Assembly: GCF_019511375.1 (NCBI RefSeq)
Contig: NZ_JAEUAO010000006.1
Location: 1-64,000 of the forward strand
Reading direction: 5' to 3'
DNA: 64,000 bases
DNA from: Rhizobium herbae
Lineage (GTDB): Bacteria; Pseudomonadota; Alphaproteobacteria; Rhizobiales; Rhizobiaceae
Under the pieces are notes generated by a model, which made no database searches, had not been told where the DNA came from, and saw only the letters and a program-made list of their open reading frames with translations. Shown here piece by piece: positions 1 through 8,006 of this stretch. Within the stretch, counting starts at the first letter, position 1; each line of letters starts with the position of its first letter. The position numbers were made by a program, and so were the translations under genes.

Positions 1-13
1 GGCGGGACTAGTA

Positions 14-30
14 TGGCTCTATCAGAGCCA
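14..30. repeat. Short perfect inverted repeat
   Basis: A 7-bp perfect inverted repeat (TGGCTCT / AGAGCCA) with a 3-nt loop. No T-run follows on either strand, so it is probably not an intrinsic terminator. It lies upstream of the vapB promoter. Confidence 0.35.
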
Positions 31-74
31 ACGCCGTGGCAATCAACGGGGCGGCTTGCAGCGCCGGCAAGCCC

Positions 75-114
75 TTGCGAATACCGCTTGCTCTAGGTAG
101 AATTACGCCAATTA
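75..114 (+). promoter_or_regulatory. Likely vapBC promoter and direct-repeat operator
   Basis: A sigma-70-like pair TTGCGA (75-80) and TAGAAT (98-103) is separated by exactly 17 bp. The -10 box runs into a direct repeat AATTA-N4-AATTA (101-105 and 110-114), a reasonable position for autoregulatory binding by the VapB-VapC complex. The ribosome site AAGGAG at about 120-125 precedes the ATG at 134. Promoter geometry is seen; the operator role is inferred. Confidence 0.5.
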
Positions 115-133
115 GGCACCAAGGAGCCACTTT

Positions 134-388
134 ATGGCACTCAGCATAAAAGATCCGGAAACAGAACGCCTCGCCAAAGCGCTGGCCGATAGAACGGGTG
201 AAACAATCACATTGGCAACGCGGCGAGCGTTGGAAGATCGGCTTCGTCGCCTGGGAAGTCAGGCGGGAAAAGAGATGCTGCTGGAAGAACTGGCGGCAAG
301 CCGCAAACGCTGGGCCGCCCTGCCGGTGCTCGACAATCGTTCGGCAGAAGAAATTCTTGGCTATGACGAAAACGGCTTCCCCCGCTGA
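134..388 (+). CDS. vapB: VapB-type antitoxin (Rv0623/PSK family)
   Basis: An 84-residue protein that should neutralise the adjacent PIN-domain toxin and help repress the operon. The N-terminus carries the short beta-strand plus helix seen in the Rv0623-type transcription factor family ([20 protein letters not shown]), followed by a charged helical region and a C-terminal toxin-binding tail ending in GYDENGFPR, characteristic of rhizobial VapB. Length is typical. A good AAGGAG ribosome site precedes the ATG. Its TGA shares one base with the ATG of vapC, so the pair is translationally coupled. The family call is confident; the in vivo partner is inferred from adjacency. Confidence 0.9.
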   Translation: MALSIKDPETERLAKALADRTGETITLATRRALEDRLRRLGSQAGKEMLLEELAASRKRWAALPVLDNRSAEEILGYDENGFPR

Positions 389-774
389 TGGTGATCGACA
401 CATCGGCGATCGTTGCGATCGCACTCAACGAACCAGACGCCGAAGCCTTGGAGCGGAAAATCGTCGACGCGCCGCTGCGACTGATGTCCGCTGCATCCTT
501 GCTCGAACTGACAATGGTTATTGAAACCCGCCTGGGAGAAGCTGGCGCCGCTGAGCTTGATCTGTGGCTCCACAAGGCTGAGGTCGAGATCGTCCCCGTC
601 GAGGTCGAGCAGGCCTACGTGGCGCGGCGGGCGTGGCGGAAATTCGGCAAGGGACGGCACCCTGCCGGCCTGAATTACGGTGATTGCTTTTCCTATGCGC
701 TGGCCGCCATCCGCGGCGAGCCGCTCCTTTTCAAGGGTGAGGATTTCTCCCTCACAGACATTGGGGTGGCCTGA
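388..774 (+). CDS. vapC: VapC-type PIN-domain ribonuclease toxin
   Basis: A 128-residue PIN-domain protein, expected to be a magnesium-dependent endoribonuclease that cleaves RNA (tRNA or rRNA in studied VapCs) when released from VapB. The acidic active-site set is visible: D4 in MVIDTSA, E40 in SLLELT, D99 in NYGDCFSYA and D119 in KGEDF. No residue is missing and the reading frame is intact, so the toxin is probably functional. It starts at the last base of the vapB stop codon. The usual length of about 130 residues matches. The RNA target cannot be read from sequence. Confidence 0.92.
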   Translation: MVIDTSAIVAIALNEPDAEALERKIVDAPLRLMSAASLLELTMVIETRLGEAGAAELDLWLHKAEVEIVPVEVEQAYVARRAWRKFGKGRHPAGLNYGDCFSYALAAIRGEPLLFKGEDFSLTDIGVA

Positions 775-817
775 CCGCCGCATCGACGGCATTGTCGGGG
801 CAATTCACCGGTCGGCC

Positions 818-924
818 TAAAGCATGTCGCGCAAAAGGGTGCAGCGGTTCTGTTCAAACGACATGCGTGAAAACAAAGACCGACAGCGCGACAAGCGAAT
901 CTGAAAGATCGCGCCGCGCTTTAG
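818..924. repeat. RIME-like rhizobial intergenic repeat
   Basis: An approximately 107-bp element containing two palindromes. The first is GCATGTCG (822-829) with CGACATGC (859-866), the second AGCGCG (885-890) with CGCGCT (915-920). This two-hairpin architecture and the sequence flavour match the Rhizobium-specific intergenic mosaic elements I know from Sinorhizobium and Rhizobium genomes. It fills the gap between convergently oriented vapC and the muramidase gene, so it may also act as a bidirectional transcription attenuator. Confidence 0.7.
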
Positions 925-948
925 GCAGGGACCTTATCAGTCCGCCCC

Positions 949-2025
949 TCACAGGGCCGCAACCCACTGATGCCAATCCTCTTCGCTGCCGTGGAACACG
1001 TTGAGGTCGATCCTGCCCTCCACGCCATGCGAAAGTCCCGAGCCGGAATATTGCCAGAACAGCCATTTGCGTCCCGGATAGACCTTTGACGGGTGGGCGG
1101 CGACGGAGCGGAGCCAGAACGGGTGGTTCTTGAATTCGCCGTCGAGATTGTCGCGGTAGAAGTCCGGTGCGGTGTAGATCACCGGGCGCTGGCCGTAGTG
1201 CCGCTCCAGCTTGTCCATGAAGACCTGCATCTTTTCCAGCACTTTCGCCCGCGAGATGCGCCGCTTGCAGCTCGACTCGCCGTTATATTCGACGTCGATC
1301 ACCGGCGGCAGCGCGTCCGGGTCGCGCGGCACGTTGCGGATGAACCAGTCGGCCTGTTCGCCGGCGGTGCGGCACCAGTAGAAGAAGTGATAGGCGCCGC
1401 GCTTCAGCCCGGCCGCCTTGGCGCGCTTCCAGTTCTTCCTGAACATCGGATCGAGATGATCGCCGCCGTCGGTCGCCTTGATATAGGCAAAATTTGCCCC
1501 TTGCGTGCGAAGCTTGCCCCAGTCGATCTCACCCTGCCAGCGGGAAATGTCGACGCCGTGGACGGCAAGCTTGCGCGGCGAGCGGGAGCCGAAATTGATC
1601 GGATGGGCGTCGCGGAACTGGCGGCTGTAGATCTGCGACCGCCGGCCCGGCGTCGTCTCGATCGCCGGATCACCGGGCGTCATCAGCGTCACCGGCCGAT
1701 CCGTCGGAACGGCCATGCCCTCCGTCGCCACGGCCTCGAAGGCCTGCGGCTGCGGTACCTGTCCGGCCCAGGCCAACTCCTGCTGCTGCGGCGCGGCCTG
1801 CGCCTCGGTGACGTCGGCCGAGGGCACGGGGACGGCCGGCTGCGCGACCGAGTTGGTCGTCTCCGGCGACGACCGCGCCGAAGCAACGCTGTCCGGCCGC
1901 GACCCGCAGCCCGAAAGGGCAAACCCGACAACAAGGAGTGCTAGAGCAAATCCAGGAAAAGTGCGAAGCGGTTTTCCGTCCGGATTTGCGTCAAAACAAG
2001 GAAATAGAACAGCCGACAGACGCAT
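949..2025 (-). CDS. GH25 muramidase-like lipoprotein
   Basis: A 358-residue protein (from the ATG at 2025) that should hydrolyse the beta-1,4 bond between MurNAc and GlcNAc in peptidoglycan. The N-terminus has a hydrophobic segment ending in the lipobox LSGC, so it is probably a lipoprotein. A Pro/Ala/Gln-rich linker of about 100 residues follows, then a GH25 domain: HGVDISRWQG at its start, IKATDG, the catalytic pair in PPVIDVEYNG, and FWQYSGSG near the end. A TTG at 2046 is an alternative start; neither start has a strong ribosome site. The coding stretch between the start and the lipoprotein signal overlaps a RIME-like repeat (1941-2010), so the true N-terminus is uncertain. Confidence 0.85.
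   Translation of the reverse strand: MRLSAVLFPCFDANPDGKPLRTFPGFALALLVVGFALSGCGSRPDSVASARSSPETTNSVAQPAVPVPSADVTEAQAAPQQQELAWAGQVPQPQAFEAVATEGMAVPTDRPVTLMTPGDPAIETTPGRRSQIYSRQFRDAHPINFGSRSPRKLAVHGVDISRWQGEIDWGKLRTQGANFAYIKATDGGDHLDPMFRKNWKRAKAAGLKRGAYHFFYWCRTAGEQADWFIRNVPRDPDALPPVIDVEYNGESSCKRRISRAKVLEKMQVFMDKLERHYGQRPVIYTAPDFYRDNLDGEFKNHPFWLRSVAAHPSKVYPGRKWLFWQYSGSGLSHGVEGRIDLNVFHGSEEDWHQWVAAL
1941..2010. repeat. RIME-like palindromic repeat inside the muramidase gene
   Basis: A hairpin-forming element with outer arms GCAAATCC (1946-1953) and GGATTTGC (1982-1989) and inner arms GGAAAA (1955-1960) and TTTTCC (1972-1977). It resembles a dispersed rhizobial repeat family. It lies in frame within the N-terminal coding region of the GH25 gene, just upstream of the codons for the lipoprotein hydrophobic core. 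Confidence 0.6.
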
Positions 2026-2949
2026 AGGACCACACACGCAAAACAAGAGCCCACGGCGCTGGCGCGCCCCACTGCCGTCAATTGCTAACGGAAAATTACC
2101 AACAAAGATTAAATCCGATCTTTCTCATACGGGAAACGAGGTGTCGCGTCCCGATGTGTGGGCAGACCGGGCATGATCGTCGGGTCAAACCTGGTCAAAT
2201 CCGAGGGTGACGACAGGGCTGATCTTTCAAGCTTGGTCCCGGCATGGCTGAACCTCGAAGAGGAGAATGGCGGCAAAAGAGCCTTGCATGTCGGCGCGGC
2301 CCCGCGGGTCTCCAACCACCAGGTCATCCTCGGGCTTGACCCGAGGATCCAGGCACGAGCGAGACGCTTGCCAAAAATGGCAAAAATCCCCCCCGCAGTT
2401 TCCCCGCTGATCCCCGCCTGGAAAACCTGTGCGATGATCGTGGCGTTCCGTCATCGGCTACCCCGCGAGGCGTCTCGGCGAGGCGGAACCGGTGCCGGGT
2501 GGAGGAAGGACGTGAGCCTTTGCCCGGTGGACTGGCAGAAAATGGTTTCCCTCTCGTCTGCAAAATGGCGGGGCGTGCCTGTGAGGCACACATGGGGAGC
2601 GGCGACTGGGCTTGCGATAAGCAATTCCCTTTCGTGGCGCCGCCGAACCGGGAGCAATCCGGTATCGGTCGAGCGCCACCCTGTACCGGAAAAAGGTGCC
2701 GCCATCCCCGCAGAGAAACCGGAGTTGCCAATCGACGAACACGCGAACGGGGCGCTGGAAGGCGTCATATAAAACTACTTAGTCTCGGCACTTTCCAGCG
2801 CCCCGGCCAGGTAAAAGACAGAGCAGAACCACGGCGGATTTTCCGGGCGTGAACAAAGGTGTTTGAGGGTTAGATGCATCGAATGGGTGGCATTGTCGCC
2901 TGATCTCGGCAAAGATGCCTTCTCCGAAAACTGGAACCGGGAGACCGCC
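2026..2949. other. Intergenic region without a convincing gene
   Basis: About 920 bp between the divergent muramidase and ggt genes. The longest open frame (2158-2772, plus strand) has no recognisable domain and a composition unlike its neighbours. The region carries the palindromic repeat at 2326-2348. The last 100 bp presumably hold the ggt promoter, but I could not pick out boxes. Confidence 0.6.
2326..2348. repeat. Rhizobial palindromic repeat unit
   Basis: A perfect inverted repeat ATCCTCGGG / CCCGAGGAT with a 5-nt centre. The unit and its flank resemble a palindrome found many times in intergenic regions of rhizobial genomes. It is not followed by a T-run. Confidence 0.6.
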
Positions 2950-4686
2950 ATGCAACCCGCTGCCCGTGCCTTCGCCGCTTTCACCCTCGTCTTCTCGCTT
3001 GCCCTTTCACCCGCGCTTGCCGCCTCGCCCCAGCCGGTCAAAGCCGAGCACGGCATGGTCGTCACGGCCCAGCACCTCGCCTCCGATGTCGGCGTCGAGA
3101 TCCTGAAGAAGGGTGGCAATGCCGTCGATGCCGCAGTTGCCGTCGGCTATGCGCTCGCTGTCGTCTACCCCACCGCCGGCAATATCGGCGGCGGCGGATT
3201 CATGACGATCCGGCTGAAGGACGGCAAGACGACCTTCCTCGACTTCCGCGAACGCGCACCGCTCGCCGCCACCAAGACCATGTATCTCGACGGCAAGGGG
3301 GAGATCGTCAAAGGCGCCAGCACCGACAGCTACCTCGCCGTAGGCGTGCCCGGCTCGGTCATGGGCCTGGAGATCGCCCGCGAGCGTTACGGCACGCTGC
3401 CGCGCGCCGAACTTCTCGCTCCGGCGATCCGCTTCGCCAAGGACGGGTTCGTGCTCGAACAGGGCGACGTTGCTTCCCTTGCCAACGGCGCAAAGAAGCT
3501 GTCGAAGGACAAGGCGGCCGCCGCGATCTTTCTCAAACCGGACGGGAAGCCCTTTGAGATCGGCGCCAAGCTGGTGCAGCAGGATCTCGCGGCGAGCCTG
3601 ACAAGCATCTCGGAGAAAGGTCCAGACGCGTTCTACAAGGGGGCGATTGCCGACAACATCGTCAAGGCGAGTGCTGCGGCCGGCGGCATTCTTGCCAAGG
3701 CCGATTTCGAGCACTACGCGGTCCGCGAGCTGAAGCCCGTGACCTGCGATTATCGCGGCTACGAGATCGTCTCCTCGCCGCCGCCGAGTTCCGGCGGCGT
3801 CATCATTTGCGAAATCCTCAACGTGCTGGAGGGCTATCCGCTATCCTATCTCGGCTATGGCTCGGCCGAAACCGTGCATGCGATGGTCGAAGCCATGCGC
3901 CACGCCTATGTCGACCGCAACTCCGCGCTCGGGGATCCTGATTTCGTCAGCAATCCCGTCGAGAAGCTCACCGGCAAGGCCTATGCCAGGGAGATCCGCG
4001 AGAAGATCAACCCGTTCAAGGCTGGCGTTTCAAAGGAGCTCATGCCGAAGGGCATGGGCGAAAGCACCGAGACGACGCATTATTCGATCATCGACAAGGA
4101 CGGCAATGCGGTCGCGGTCACCTATACGCTGAACGGTTCCTTCGGCACCGGCATGGTGGCGCCCGGAACCGGCATCCTGCTCAACAACGAGATGGACGAT
4201 TTCACCTCCAAGCCGGGCTCCCCCAATCTCTATGGGCTGGTGCAGGGCGAGGCAAATGCGATCGAGCCGAAAAAGACGCCCTTGTCGTCGATGAGCCCGA
4301 CGATCATTTCCAGGGATGGCAAACCCTTCATGATCATCGGCAGCCCCGGCGGCGCCCGCATAATCACGATTACGCTGGAAGCCATCATCAACGTCATCGA
4401 CCATGGCATGAATATCCAGGAAGCGATCGATGCGCCGCGGATCCACCATCAATGGCTGCCGGACAAGGTCTATATGGAGCCCTACGCGCTGTCGGCCGAC
4501 ACGCTGAAACGGCTCACCGAAATGGGCCATGACGTACAGATCGATGCAAGCTGGCCGATCTGGGGTCAGGCGGCCGGCATTCTCGTCGGCGGCAAGAACC
4601 TCGCCGAAATCGAGGAAGGCGGCGGCGCCCGCTATAATGGCGCCATGGATAGCCGCGCCGCGGCGGGGGCGGCCAGGGGATTTTGA
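2950..4686 (+). CDS. ggt: Gamma-glutamyltransferase (glutathione hydrolase)
   Basis: A periplasmic enzyme that hydrolyses glutathione and other gamma-glutamyl compounds or transfers the gamma-glutamyl group to an acceptor. From the chosen ATG the precursor is 578 residues, starting with a Sec signal peptide ending ALA-AS. The choice rests on a GGGAG ribosome site 6 nt upstream and on the signal peptide; a frame open back to 2863 adds non-homologous residues. The autoprocessing site is the ETTHYS motif, with nucleophile Thr375 (this numbering) splitting large and small subunits. GGGGFM near the N-terminus and the substrate-binding GSPGG stretch are present. The length is normal. It stands alone between repeats, with no glutathione genes next to it. 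Confidence 0.95.
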   Translation: MQPAARAFAAFTLVFSLALSPALAASPQPVKAEHGMVVTAQHLASDVGVEILKKGGNAVDAAVAVGYALAVVYPTAGNIGGGGFMTIRLKDGKTTFLDFRERAPLAATKTMYLDGKGEIVKGASTDSYLAVGVPGSVMGLEIARERYGTLPRAELLAPAIRFAKDGFVLEQGDVASLANGAKKLSKDKAAAAIFLKPDGKPFEIGAKLVQQDLAASLTSISEKGPDAFYKGAIADNIVKASAAAGGILAKADFEHYAVRELKPVTCDYRGYEIVSSPPPSSGGVIICEILNVLEGYPLSYLGYGSAETVHAMVEAMRHAYVDRNSALGDPDFVSNPVEKLTGKAYAREIREKINPFKAGVSKELMPKGMGESTETTHYSIIDKDGNAVAVTYTLNGSFGTGMVAPGTGILLNNEMDDFTSKPGSPNLYGLVQGEANAIEPKKTPLSSMSPTIISRDGKPFMIIGSPGGARIITITLEAIINVIDHGMNIQEAIDAPRIHHQWLPDKVYMEPYALSADTLKRLTEMGHDVQIDASWPIWGQAAGILVGGKNLAEIEEGGGARYNGAMDSRAAAGAARGF

Positions 4687-4728
4687 GACTAGCCGCGTTG
4701 CGCGAGGTTTGACGTGCGCTTGGAACTT

Positions 4729-4850
4729 GCCGCTCATCCGCCCTGCCGGGCACCTTCTCCCCGAAAGACGGGGAGAAGGAACGCGCGGGTTGACGGTAGG
4801 CAGGTCCCCTATCCCTGCCCTGCGAGGAGAGGGTTAAGGGTGAGGGGCTG
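4729..4850. repeat. Dispersed rhizobial repeat with strong hairpin
   Basis: This contains a perfect 11-bp stem CCTTCTCCCCG (4753-4763) and CGGGGAGAAGG (4769-4779) with a 5-nt loop, followed by a purine-rich tail (GAGGAGAGGGTTAAGGG). It matches a repeat type I know to be common between convergent genes in Rhizobiales, and here it sits between convergent ggt and the hydrolase gene. Confidence 0.6.
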
Positions 4851-4890
4851 TCGCCGCGCGAAGAGATGGTGCGAAATCGCCAAAGTCACC

Positions 4891-5490
4891 CTAGCGCAAG
4901 AACCGCTGAACCGCCTCGATCTCGTTCTGTCGGATGTCATGACCACCCGTATGCCACTCGACATCCACGACCGCCTTCTGGGCCGTGAAATAGTCGGCAA
5001 GGCCTTGCGTCAGCGGAGCCGGGCAGATCGGGTCGCGCTGGCCGGCGGTAATCAGGATCTGCCTGCCCTCCAGTGCCGCGTTGTCCTTCGGCTTGAAGGG
5101 AATGAGCGGATGCAACAGGATTGCCTTGTCAAACAGGTTCGTCTCGATCAGCAGGTTGGCGAGGATGTTGGCGCCGTTGGAAAAGCCGAGGCCGATAACC
5201 TGCGAAGCCTGATGCTCCCTGGCAAGCGAGCCGACAAACGTCGCCATCTTGTCGGTCGCCCGGGCGAGATCGGCCATGTCGTAGACGCCCTCGCCGGTGC
5301 GGCGAAAAAAGCGCGCCGCCCCGTGTTCGGAAACATCGCCGCGCGGCGAGACGATCGTCGCATCCGGCAGGAGATCAGAGCCGAACTCGAAGAACTGCCG
5401 CTCGTCGCCGCCCGTTCCGTGAAAGACGAAGAAGATCGGATTTCCGGGTGCACCGGCCTTCAACCGGTGCACATAGCCATAATCGGTCAT
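4891..5490 (-). CDS. MhqD-like alpha/beta hydrolase (carboxylesterase family)
   Basis: A 199-residue cytosolic alpha/beta hydrolase of the phospholipase/carboxylesterase type. The catalytic triad is readable: Ser104 in the GFSNG elbow, Asp153 in AGQRDPICP and His184 in TGGHDI; the oxyanion region is FHGTGGDE. It lies 12 nt downstream of a ring-cleaving dioxygenase-type gene, an arrangement that matches Bacillus MhqD-MhqO, which act against methylhydroquinone and other quinone-like electrophiles. A role in quinone or catechol detoxification is inferred from this pairing. The true substrate is unknown. Confidence 0.85.
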   Translation of the reverse strand: MTDYGYVHRLKAGAPGNPIFFVFHGTGGDERQFFEFGSDLLPDATIVSPRGDVSEHGAARFFRRTGEGVYDMADLARATDKMATFVGSLAREHQASQVIGLGFSNGANILANLLIETNLFDKAILLHPLIPFKPKDNAALEGRQILITAGQRDPICPAPLTQGLADYFTAQKAVVDVEWHTGGHDIRQNEIEAVQRFLR

Positions 5491-5502
5491 TATATCTCTC
5501 CT

Positions 5503-6435
5503 TTAGTCTTCCAGCTTCTGCAGATGCTGCTCGAGGATCGGCCGCAGGTGCTTGTGCTGCTGCGGCAGTTTCAGCGCCTCGCCAAGATGCGCGGTGTCCT
5601 CGTCGCGATCAAAACCCGGTTCGTTGGTGGCGATCTCGAACAGGACGCCGCCGGGCGTGCGGAAATAGATCGCCCAGAAATAGTCGCGGTCGATTACCGG
5701 TGTCACATGATAGCCCGTGTCCATCAGCGCCTTGCGAACCTCGAGCTGCTTCTCGCGGTTTTCGACCGAGAAGGCAACGTGGTGCACCGAGCCTGCGCCC
5801 TGCAGGCCGCGCTGGATGTTCGGCATGGTTTCGAGATCGACGAGGCCGGCGCCATTGCCGCCAGGCACGATCAGCCGGGTGACGCCGTCCCTGCTCTCGA
5901 GCGTCTCGTACCCCATGAACTTCAGGAGCTCGGCCGTCGCGCCTTCGTCGCGAAGACGCATGGCGACGGAATGGAAGCCACGGATCGCATGATCCTCAGA
6001 CACGCCGTTCGCCGTCCAGACAGGGCGGTTGTCGTCCCGGACTTCGACCAGAGCAAAGCCGTCGCCATCAGGGCCGGCAAAGTTCAGTCGCTTTTCACCA
6101 AACGTTTCTTCGGTTCTCAGGCCCGTCACGCCGCGTTCGGAGAGCCGGTCGCTCCAGAAGCCGAGCGAACCTTCGGGAACGGAAAAGACGGTGGTGCCGA
6201 CTTCGCCGGTTCCCGGGCGGCCGCGGCCCATATCCGGGAACGGGAAATAGGTCATGACCGTGCCGGGCGCGCCGGTCTCGTCGCCGTAGTAGAGATGGTA
6301 GACGTCGGGCGAATCGAAATTGACGGTCTTCTTGACGCGGCGCAGGCCGAGCACGTCGGTGAAGAACTGGTTGTTGGTGCGGGCATCTGCGGCCATCGAG
6401 GTGACGTGGTGCAGTCCCTTGATCTGAGTGAGCAT
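5503..6435 (-). CDS. MhqO-like ring-cleaving dioxygenase (glyoxalase fold)
   Basis: A 310-residue protein of the vicinal-oxygen-chelate superfamily with two tandem glyoxalase-type modules. The first begins KGLHHVTSMA and contains VYHLYYGDE; the second contains SVAMRLRD and HHVAFSVEN, ending with the metal-ligand Glu in GGVLFEIATNEPGF. Such proteins are iron- or manganese-dependent and open quinol or catechol rings. A good AAGGGA ribosome site precedes the ATG. It is first in a two-gene operon with the MhqD-like hydrolase. No MarR-type regulator (as MhqR in Bacillus) is adjacent. It faces away from cspA across a shared 398-bp regulatory region. Confidence 0.87.
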   Translation of the reverse strand: MLTQIKGLHHVTSMAADARTNNQFFTDVLGLRRVKKTVNFDSPDVYHLYYGDETGAPGTVMTYFPFPDMGRGRPGTGEVGTTVFSVPEGSLGFWSDRLSERGVTGLRTEETFGEKRLNFAGPDGDGFALVEVRDDNRPVWTANGVSEDHAIRGFHSVAMRLRDEGATAELLKFMGYETLESRDGVTRLIVPGGNGAGLVDLETMPNIQRGLQGAGSVHHVAFSVENREKQLEVRKALMDTGYHVTPVIDRDYFWAIYFRTPGGVLFEIATNEPGFDRDEDTAHLGEALKLPQQHKHLRPILEQHLQKLED

Positions 6436-6658
6436 GATCGTGTCCCTTTCTGCCCGTCTGAAAACCGGGCCTCGTTTCGCCTCCCTAGATGTGCCTCTTT
6501 TTCGCGTAGCGATAGGCCGGCAGGCATGGACGGATTGTCTCCAATCCGTGGACAGTCAATGGAGACTGTTCGACGAGCGGATAGGTGATCGACTTGACGG
6601 GAACAAAGGGTCTGCACAACTTGAACGAGGCATAAAAGAGGCAACTAAAACCTAAAGG

Positions 6659-6687
6659 TTGACAGAACCGAAGCATCCATCTATAAA
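6659..6687 (+). promoter_or_regulatory. Near-consensus sigma-70 promoter of cspA
   Basis: TTGACA at 6659-6664 and TATAAA at 6682-6687 are separated by exactly 17 bp. This is the best housekeeping promoter in the window. It points at cspA, with a predicted start near 6694 and therefore a leader of about 140 nt. Confidence 0.75.
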
Positions 6688-6693
6688 CCCGTC

Positions 6694-6833
6694 CATCGAT
6701 AGTTGTTTGACCGATATTTGTTTCTGCCCGCGCTTGGCGCGTCTCTGACGAACTTCCCTTCAAAAATCGAGATTATGACCCGCCGTGCGTCGTACGGCGG
6801 TGGATATACATGTTGCTATTGAAAGGGTTCGTT
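6694..6833 (+). promoter_or_regulatory. Long 5' leader of cspA
   Basis: The predicted untranslated leader between the promoter and the cspA ATG. It holds a perfect hairpin CCGCCGT (6780-6786) / ACGGCGG (6794-6800) about 20 nt upstream of the ribosome site GAAAGGG (6821-6827). Long structured leaders of this length are typical of cold-shock genes, where they govern mRNA stability and translation at low temperature. The rest of the 6436-6833 gap presumably holds the divergent promoter of the dioxygenase gene. Confidence 0.5.
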
Positions 6834-7043
6834 ATGACCACTGGCACAGTTAAATGGTTCAATTCCACAAAGGGCTTCGGCTTCATTCAGCCTGATAACG
6901 GCGGCGCCGATGTGTTTGTTCACATTTCCGCTGTTGAGCGGGCCGGCATGCGCGAAATCGTTGAAGGCCAGAAGCTTGGCTACGAGATGGAACGCGACAA
7001 CAAGTCGGGCAAAATGTCCGCTTGCCAGTTGCAGGCTGCCTAA
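6834..7043 (+). CDS. cspA: Cold-shock protein (CspA family)
   Basis: A 69-residue single cold-shock domain that binds single-stranded RNA and DNA and acts as an RNA chaperone. Both nucleic-acid-binding motifs are present: RNP1 KGFGFI at residues 13-18 and RNP2 VFVHIS. The sequence [15 protein letters not shown] is the classic family start. I chose the ATG at 6834 because of the GAAAGGG ribosome site and family length; the frame opens at 6810 but that extension is not family-like. A strong sigma-70 promoter lies upstream and an intrinsic terminator downstream, so it is a single-gene transcript. Confidence 0.96.
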   Translation: MTTGTVKWFNSTKGFGFIQPDNGGADVFVHISAVERAGMREIVEGQKLGYEMERDNKSGKMSACQLQAA

Positions 7044-7111
7044 ATCGGACGAAGCCTCTCGGATGACCACGGATGTACTGGCATCTTTGACGAGGCGGCG
7101 GCCAATTGGAA

Positions 7112-7138
7112 GGTCAGGCAAATCGCCTGGCCTTTTTT
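7112..7138 (+). terminator. Rho-independent terminator after cspA
   Basis: An 8-bp stem GGTCAGGC / GCCTGGCC (one G-T pair) with a 5-nt loop, followed directly by six T. Good intrinsic terminator geometry. Confidence 0.85.
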
Positions 7139-7191
7139 CGTGACCGAGCATCGGCCGCGAGTTCCGGTGAGAAAGCCGAAGGATATTCAAA

Positions 7192-7407
7192 GTGACCGAG
7201 AATTCGACCAAAACCCGCGATCAGGCGGAAACTGCCTTCAGCAGGACGCAGACCCAGTTCATGGCACGCAACCGGACGATTTCGGAAATCGACGACGTTG
7301 CCGCCGAACGTGAGGCCAAAACGCTGCGGCTGCGGCAGTTGCGCCTCGAAAGGGAAGCCAGCACGCCCGTGAAGCTTCCTGCGTCGCGGAAGACCGCAAA
7401 ACGCTGA
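7192..7407 (+). CDS. Small conserved rhizobial protein of unknown function
   Basis: A 71-residue hydrophilic, Arg/Lys/Glu-rich protein, probably largely helical (REAKTLRLRQLRLEREAS). I recognise it only as a type of small protein found near cspA in Rhizobiaceae; no domain can be named. It starts with GTG, preceded by an AAGGAT ribosome site. It lies about 55 bp after the cspA terminator, so it is transcribed separately or by read-through. There is no signal peptide or membrane segment. Confidence 0.6.
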   Translation: MTENSTKTRDQAETAFSRTQTQFMARNRTISEIDDVAAEREAKTLRLRQLRLEREASTPVKLPASRKTAKR

Positions 7408-7603
7408 TTGCCTGCAGCATGCTGCTGCTGTTATTCCTCCACCGCAGTGAAATACGGTGGCCCGGGCGTTTTTTGACGGTTCCGCTCTAGCTTGAGGAAG
7501 CGTAAAATGCGAAACGGCACACGGTTGTCGGTTTCCGCGACCCGAGATTCTTTCCGGCCAAGGGCCGGCCAAACGATAAAACCACCAACAAGGACGACGA
7601 CGA

Positions 7604-7984
7604 TTGAGACACCCAACCGATAATGGCTTTGCCGATCGGCGTAAGGCTGCGGCGGAAGCCAAGCAGAAGCTTCTGAAGAAATTTGCATCGGCACCGAAGG
7701 CGGATGATCCGGAACTGGCCGCCAAGCTTGCCGAGCGGCAGGCAAACGCGGCCGCACGCGAAGCCCGTCGCGCCGAGCGCGACCGCCTGAAGCAGGAAGA
7801 GAACGCGCGCCACCTCGCCGAAGCCGCAGCCCTGACCGCAGCGGCGGAAGCCGAGCAGAAGGCGGAGGCGACGGCCCGCGAACAGGCCGAGCGCGACCGC
7901 ATCGCCCGTGTCGTCGCCGACGAAGCCGAACGCAAGGCCGAGCGCGACCGGCGTTACGCTGCCCGCAAGGCTCGCCAGCGCTAG
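7604..7984 (+). CDS. DUF6481-type charged coiled-coil protein
   Basis: A 126-residue protein opening with DNGFADRRKAAAEAKQKLLKKF, a signature I associate with the DUF6481 family of Rhizobiales. The rest is a continuous Ala/Glu/Arg-rich helix, likely a coiled coil (residues 30-126). The apparent start is TTG at 7604, preceded by AAGGA with a 9-nt spacer; no ATG lies close by in frame. Cytosolic, function unknown. Its 3' end abuts a MazF-like remnant. The family call is from memory and moderate. Confidence 0.65.
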   Translation: MRHPTDNGFADRRKAAAEAKQKLLKKFASAPKADDPELAAKLAERQANAAAREARRAERDRLKQEENARHLAEAAALTAAAEAEQKAEATAREQAERDRIARVVADEAERKAERDRRYAARKARQR

Positions 7985-8006
7985 CAACGCCTCCGGCGGC
8001 ACTCTC

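Noticed and set aside
2158-2772. 204-residue plus-strand open frame upstream of ggt
   Set aside because: No domain, unusual composition, overlaps a dispersed palindrome, and competing frames are open on the other strand; treated as non-coding.
4714-6588. 624-residue plus-strand open frame antisense to the hydrolase and dioxygenase genes
   Set aside because: It is the complement of two clear genes with known active sites; its translation is Arg/Val/Asp-rich shadow sequence.
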